This document shows, piece by piece, positions 57,230-64,000 of a stretch of 64,000 bases of DNA; positions within the stretch are counted from its first letter, which is position 1, and the number at the start of each line of letters is the position of its first letter. This stretch comes from Methanobacterium sp. (lineage in GTDB: Archaea > Methanobacteriota > Methanobacteria > Methanobacteriales > Methanobacteriaceae): NCBI RefSeq assembly GCF_016217785.1, contig NZ_JACRGA010000027.1, forward strand, positions 1-64,000, read 5' to 3'. The notes under the pieces are model-generated. The model was not told the DNA's origin. It saw only the letters and a list, made by a program, of their open reading frames with translations, and did no database searches. The position numbers and the translations under genes are program-made.

Positions 57230-57460
57230 TTATGAAATATCTGAACCGACTAAAGTTTTGGTTTTCACAACTCCATCAATGGGGTGGATTTTTTCCAGTA
57301 GATTATCTGCAGTGGTTTTTGAATCTCCGAACTCAGTGATAACAATGAAATCATGGTCACCAAACAGAGGATAAACTTCTAAACCTGTCTTATCCAGTTC
57401 ACTGGAAACATCTTTAATCTTGCTGATTTCTGCATCCACCAGTATGAAACTTTTAGCCAT
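57230..57460 (-). CDS. Stand-alone Lrp/AsnC ligand-binding (RAM) domain
   Basis: 76 residues. AKSFILVDAEISKIKDVSSELDKTG and GDHDFIVITEF match the C-terminal amino-acid-binding domain of Lrp/AsnC regulators, with no HTH domain. Such domains bind amino acids and can modulate or hetero-oligomerise with full-length regulators. The promoter on the minus strand carries two ATAACGATCGTTAT operators, so it is part of the regulon it might sense for. GAGGTG upstream is the RBS. Confidence 0.85.
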   Translation of the reverse strand: MAKSFILVDAEISKIKDVSSELDKTGLEVYPLFGDHDFIVITEFGDSKTTADNLLEKIHPIDGVVKTKTLVGSDIS

Positions 57461-57621
57461 CTATATACACCTCCTCGTGCGTTTTTTGAATATATGTTCC
57501 AACCAAATACTTTACGTGCAGATTTTTTTCCAAACGACACTATTTACATTGAATTTAGTTGGTTCTGGGTTTCTGATGCTTTTATAAAAAACCATCAGTG
57601 GTGGTGATTATACACGATTTC

Positions 57622-57671
57622 ATAACGATCGTTATAATCATCAATATAACGATCGTTAATTTTAATATAAA
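57622..57671 (-). promoter_or_regulatory. Promoter of the Lrp-like gene with two operators
   Basis: On the minus strand, TTTATATTAAA (57661-57671) is followed by ATAACGATCGTTAA-type (57646-57659) and ATAACGATCGTTAT (57622-57635), centres 24 bases apart. Leader about 160 bases. Confidence 0.75.
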
Positions 57672-57737
57672 TAGTTTTCGATTTCTTAATCTGATTATCC
57701 ATCAATTTTTCCAATTTTAGAGTGTTAAATCGATAGA

Positions 57738-57791
57738 TTTATATATGAATATAACAATTGTTATATTAGGGGCAATTATAACGATCGTTAT
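57738..57791 (+). promoter_or_regulatory. Promoter of RNA2: TATA box and two operators
   Basis: TTTATATATG (57738-57747), TATAACAATTGTTATA (57750-57765) and ATAACGATCGTTAT (57778-57791), centres 27 bases apart, then ATTACCC downstream, as in the RNA1 promoter. Confidence 0.75.
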
Positions 57792-58320
57792 AAAGATCAA
57801 ACGCACGGTCGTTTATTACCCTGACCTTCAATTAAGTATAAAAAAATAGTAGACCATCTTCAAGGATTAAAATTAATACAAATAAGATTTCTCCTTTAAA
57901 GATGAAAAAGCCCCCTTGTAAGGTGCTAAAAAATGTGTAGTTGTAGATAAATGATAAAATCCAAAAAAGATAAAATCCATTCTCAACTATTAATATCTCC
58001 TCAAGAGGTGTTTTACGATGTGTAGATAACAAATGTATTACTAATGATGGATTATTTCCCAAATTGGGTGAAAAAATCTATATTATCACCATTCACCCAG
58101 GGAATGTTGGGATAAATATCACCATGACCACTCTTTCAATACAAAATCATCCTCTGCCTTGTCATGTATCATCCATTTTGAAATGAGAAGAGTTATGATG
58201 AATATTTATTTTTCCAAATAAAATTCAATAATGATGAAATGTGATGTCTGCCATTAAGCTATATACCTAACCGGAGAACAACCGTAACCACAAAAATAGT
58301 CTTCGGTTAGGAATATAAGC
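57766..58320 (+). ncRNA. Putative structured regulated RNA, copy 2
   Basis: About 550 bases without a credible gene. Elements shared with RNA1 in the same order: paired operators and ATTACCC; TAGACCATC; a hairpin CATCTTCAAGGA/TCCTTTAAAGATG (about 57855-57904) followed by AAAAAGCCC; GTGCTAAAAAA (57924-57934); and the end hairpin CCTAACCG/CGGTTAGG (58266-58273, 58304-58311) followed by AATATAA. The middle part is longer and diverged (GGGTGAA and TTCACCC at about 58066-58100). A minus-strand frame here (57832-58062) is judged spurious. It may regulate in trans or act as a sponge or leader; function unknown. Confidence 0.6.
57922..57948 (+). repeat. 27-bp inverted repeat, right copy
   Basis: Perfect reverse complement of 56976-57002, located inside RNA2 at the GTGCTAAAAAA element. 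If RNA from the minus-strand Lrp-like unit reaches 56976, it would carry the same motif. Confidence 0.85.
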
Positions 58321-58642
58321 TCTATAAACTGTTAAATAACTATTTTTTAATTAAACTCCTGATTTCAACTTCATGAGCTAATAATTTCAACTTCGTCATG
58401 AGCTAGAATAATTGTAATTTCAAATTTATTGATATAATGATGGAAATATATTTATTATATTAAACTTCACTATAGTTAACTTTATAAAATAGTTGTGTAT
58501 TTTATATGAATACATGAATAAACCTACCAGTAATTAAATAAACCAGATTCATAAGATAATTGTTTTGATTTATTCAGAAAAAATTTATTCCTAAAATATT
58601 TTATTACTCCCTAATTATCAACCCTGAAAGGAGATTGGTTAA
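58321..58642. other. Spacer between RNA2 and hdrA-like gene
   Basis: AT-rich. It holds a half-operator-like CACTATAGTTAAC (about 58470) with TTTATAAAA downstream. The likely start region of the hdrA-like transcript. Confidence 0.4.
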
Positions 58643-62176
<3,534 letters not shown>

Positions 62177-62241
62177 TTTTTTCCTCCAATATTTTTTTTG
62201 ATTTATTTTGTAGAAGTTATACTTCAGGTAAGTACAACTAC

Positions 62242-62286
<45 letters not shown>

Positions 62287-62313
62287 AGTATATAAAACTT
62301 TTGGATTTATGAA

Positions 62314-62335
62314 ATTCCCCTAAAAATGGGGGAAT
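62314..62335 (+). promoter_or_regulatory. Hairpin in the leader of the first NifX-like gene
   Basis: ATTCCCC (62314-62320) and GGGGAAT (62329-62335) form a 7-bp stem with an AT-rich loop. It may be a leader control element. Confidence 0.5.
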
Positions 62336-62404
62336 ACATGGAAATAAACTATAATTGTATAAATAAAATTAGAGTATTTATCATAGATAAAGGTGACAAA
62401 AGAA

Positions 62405-62749
62405 ATGCCCATAAAAATAGCAGTAGCCAGTAGCGATGGAAAATATATCAACCAACATTTTGGAATGGCTTCACAATTTCTGATTTTCGAGTTAAATGAG
62501 GATGGAACACATAAATTCCTGGAACTAAGGGAAAACAAACCCGCCTGCAGTGTGGAAGGACATAGTGAATTATCCATGGAAGAAAGTGTTAAATTAATAT
62601 CTGACTGCCAAGCAGTACTTGCCAGCCAGATTGGCCCGGGAGCTATTGATATATTATTAAAAAACAACATCGACCCTTACATAGCACCAACATTTATTGA
62701 AGATGCATTAAAACAATTGGCAGGACTTAAAAAAGAGAAAACAGAGTGA
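62405..62749 (+). CDS. NifX/NifB-type dinitrogenase cofactor-binding domain protein, copy 1
   Basis: 114 residues from ATG 62405, with AGGTGA 9 bases upstream (an in-frame GTG at 62393 overlaps that RBS). KIAVASSDGKYINQHFGMASQFLIFEL and LASQIGPGAIDILLKNNIDPYIAP fit the NifX/NafY family, which binds FeMo-cofactor or NifB-co precursors. It is followed by a paralogue and then a nitrogenase-like gene. The promoter carries two sulfur-type operators. Confidence 0.88.
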   Translation: MPIKIAVASSDGKYINQHFGMASQFLIFELNEDGTHKFLELRENKPACSVEGHSELSMEESVKLISDCQAVLASQIGPGAIDILLKNNIDPYIAPTFIEDALKQLAGLKKEKTE

Positions 62750-62839
62750 TATACTGAGAACAACCAAATTAATGGATTATCATATAAAAGATAATTATAA
62801 GATAAATTACACTCTGTAAATACCATTCAAAGTGATTAA

Positions 62840-63169
62840 ATGTCAATAAAAGTAGCAGCAGCCAGTAGTGATGGAAAGCATGTGAATCAGCATTTCGGAA
62901 AGGCTCAGAAATTCCTGATATTTGAAATAAAAGATAATGGAAAATACGAATTCATTGAGCTTAGGGAAACAGACCCTCGATGCGGGGGAGATCCTGATTT
63001 AAAAGAAAAGACAATCAATTTAATTTCAGATTGTGATATCCTGCTGGTGAGTCAGATTGGAACTGGAGCCCGGGAAAAATTGTTAAATAGAGGAGTTCGG
63101 CCCGTGATTATGCCTGTTTTTATTGAAGATGCACTGGAAAAAGTGTATTCCCTAATACAGAATGATTAA
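62840..63169 (+). CDS. NifX/NifB-type cofactor-binding domain protein, copy 2
   Basis: 109 residues, clearly related to the preceding protein (VAAASSDGKHVNQHFGKAQKFLIFE; LVSQIGTGAREKLLNRGVRPVIMPVFIEDAL). GTGATTAA before ATG. A tandem duplicate. It probably binds Fe-S cofactor precursors for the nitrogenase-like enzyme whose gene begins 184 bases downstream under its own operators. Confidence 0.88.
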   Translation: MSIKVAAASSDGKHVNQHFGKAQKFLIFEIKDNGKYEFIELRETDPRCGGDPDLKEKTINLISDCDILLVSQIGTGAREKLLNRGVRPVIMPVFIEDALEKVYSLIQND

Positions 63170-63236
63170 CTGTATAGTAAAATCTATTTTTTTAGAAACA
63201 AAATTGACTAGTTTTGTGACAAACTTTGGTTAACTA

Positions 63237-63288
<52 letters not shown>

Positions 63289-63352
63289 TTTTTAGCCGCT
63301 CTTGATCATTCATCGTTGTATAAACCATGAAACGGGAAATAGGAGGAAAAAA

Positions 63353-64000
63353 GTGAGCCCAAATAAAAATAGCCAAGATGAGACAATCGATCTCAGTAAA
63401 AACACATGCCCTAACCGGGAGCATCGAGCCCATGGTACTAATGTGTACTATGGAAAAGCATCCGAACTCTTAAAAGACGCCAAAGAAGGAAACGTTAAAT
63501 GTTCTGAAAGAAAATTCCAGCAGTCAGGAGGTTGTGTGCTTAACTTTTACCTTTCAAACAGGGTTACAACGATACGTGATGCTGTTGTCATATTCAATGC
63601 TCCAGTTGGTTGCTCTGCAGGAGCACTTGGTTACCGAGAATTATTCCGAGGTGTACCAGTTGAGTTAGGTAGACCTGCACAGTACAAGGTTAACTGGCTT
63701 ACAACCAACTTACAACAAAATGACGTTGTTTACGGTGCGGGTCAAAAGTTAAAAGAAACAATACTGGAGGCAGAACAGAGATATTCACCCAAAGCAATTT
63801 TTATCTTGACTTCCTGTACCACTGGAATTATTGGCGAAGATATTGAAGGGACTGTAAATGGAGTTCAATCACAAGTAAATGCCAAAATCGTGCCCATCCA
63901 TTGTGAAGGGGTAAGATCACGACTGGTGCAAACTGGATATGATGCATTCTGGCACGCAGTACTAAAATATTTGGTAAAGGAACCTCAGGAAAAGCAAGAA
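63353..64000 (+). CDS. Nitrogenase component 1-like protein (3' truncated)
   Basis: 216 residues visible from GTG 63353 (AGGAGGAAAAAA upstream); the gene runs off the window. CSERKFQQSGGCVLNF, the cluster-binding FNAPVGCSAGALGYR and ILTSCTTGIIGEDIEG are typical of NifD/NifE-like nitrogenase component 1 proteins (P-cluster-type cysteines in GCS and SCTTGIIG contexts). The class is not fixed: NifD, NifE, or an alternative group IV/methylthio-alkane reductase MarD-like subunit. Sulfur-type operators, not the NrpR nitrogen operator, are in its promoter, which favours a non-N2 function. That is an inference. Confidence 0.75.
   Translation, partial: MSPNKNSQDETIDLSKNTCPNREHRAHGTNVYYGKASELLKDAKEGNVKCSERKFQQSGGCVLNFYLSNRVTTIRDAVVIFNAPVGCSAGALGYRELFRGVPVELGRPAQYKVNWLTTNLQQNDVVYGAGQKLKETILEAEQRYSPKAIFILTSCTTGIIGEDIEGTVNGVQSQVNAKIVPIHCEGVRSRLVQTGYDAFWHAVLKYLVKEPQEKQE

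Noticed and set aside
57832..58062. Minus-strand frame of 76 codons inside RNA2
   Set aside because: It overlaps the promoter-linked structured elements on the other strand, has no RBS, and its hydrophobic residues reflect AT-rich sequence.

Overview
The window comes from a hydrogenotrophic methanogen of the order Methanobacteriales, most likely a mesophilic Methanobacterium. The evidence is a pseudomurein-binding cell-wall protein, a complete energy-converting hydrogenase A (eha) operon with its Ftr-like and polyferredoxin members, archaeal TATA-box promoters, GGTGA/GGAGG ribosome binding sites and AT-rich intergenic DNA. Assignments rest on reading motifs in the translated sequence; no database search was run.

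Layout. 0-12 kb: cell surface and polysaccharide genes (pseudomurein-binding protein cut by the window edge, two nucleotide-sugar epimerases/dehydratases, a polytopic glycosyltransferase-like protein, GtrA, a flavoprotein, an HGSNAT-like acyltransferase, a PIG-L deacetylase). 12.6-27.3 kb: ehaA to ehaT, then a six-cluster polyferredoxin and a CBS-domain protein, all on the plus strand. 27.7-34.1 kb: a trans-sulfuration PLP enzyme, a ThiS-like carrier, a ThiF/MoeB-like E1, ThiI, Thi4, a MOSC protein and PdxS. 34.1-39.9 kb: YbjQ proteins, an AI-2E family permease, an MFS remnant and small proteins. 40-49.3 kb: a cysteine desulfurase-FdhD fusion, an IscU-like scaffold, IscS, MetX-CBS, MetY, a flavin-binding protein, tRNA-Cys and cysS. 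49.4-61.9 kb: a GMC oxidoreductase, HdrC- and HdrB-like proteins, TusA, DsrE-like, a degenerate NifS-like protein, a PatB/MalY-like beta-lyase, a stand-alone Lrp sensor domain and an unusual HdrA. 61.9-64 kb: a MoaD-like carrier, two NifX-like proteins and the start of a nitrogenase-like component 1 gene.

The main observation is a palindrome, TATAACNATNGTTATA, present 17 times in ten promoters and nearly always abutting the TATA box. Its targets are almost all sulfur or cysteine related: trans-sulfuration, Thi4, MetY, tRNA-Cys/cysS, a NifX-like gene, the nitrogenase-like gene and the Lrp-type sensor. This looks like a sulfur/cysteine regulon controlled by an unidentified repressor. Two of the ten promoters drive no protein gene. 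They precede long structured intergenic regions (about 52.8-53.2 kb and 57.8-58.3 kb) that share promoter, operators, an internal hairpin element and a terminal CTAACC/GGTTAG hairpin, and I interpret them as a pair of paralogous regulated noncoding RNAs.

These RNAs flank a gene set (HdrC, HdrB, TusA, DsrE-like, NifS-like without its PLP lysine, beta-lyase, HdrA with a cysteine-free MvhD-like tail) that resembles by content the Hdr-like/TusA/DsrE sulfur-trafficking systems of sulfur oxidisers. It could be a sulfur-relay system in this methanogen. That function is inferred, not shown.
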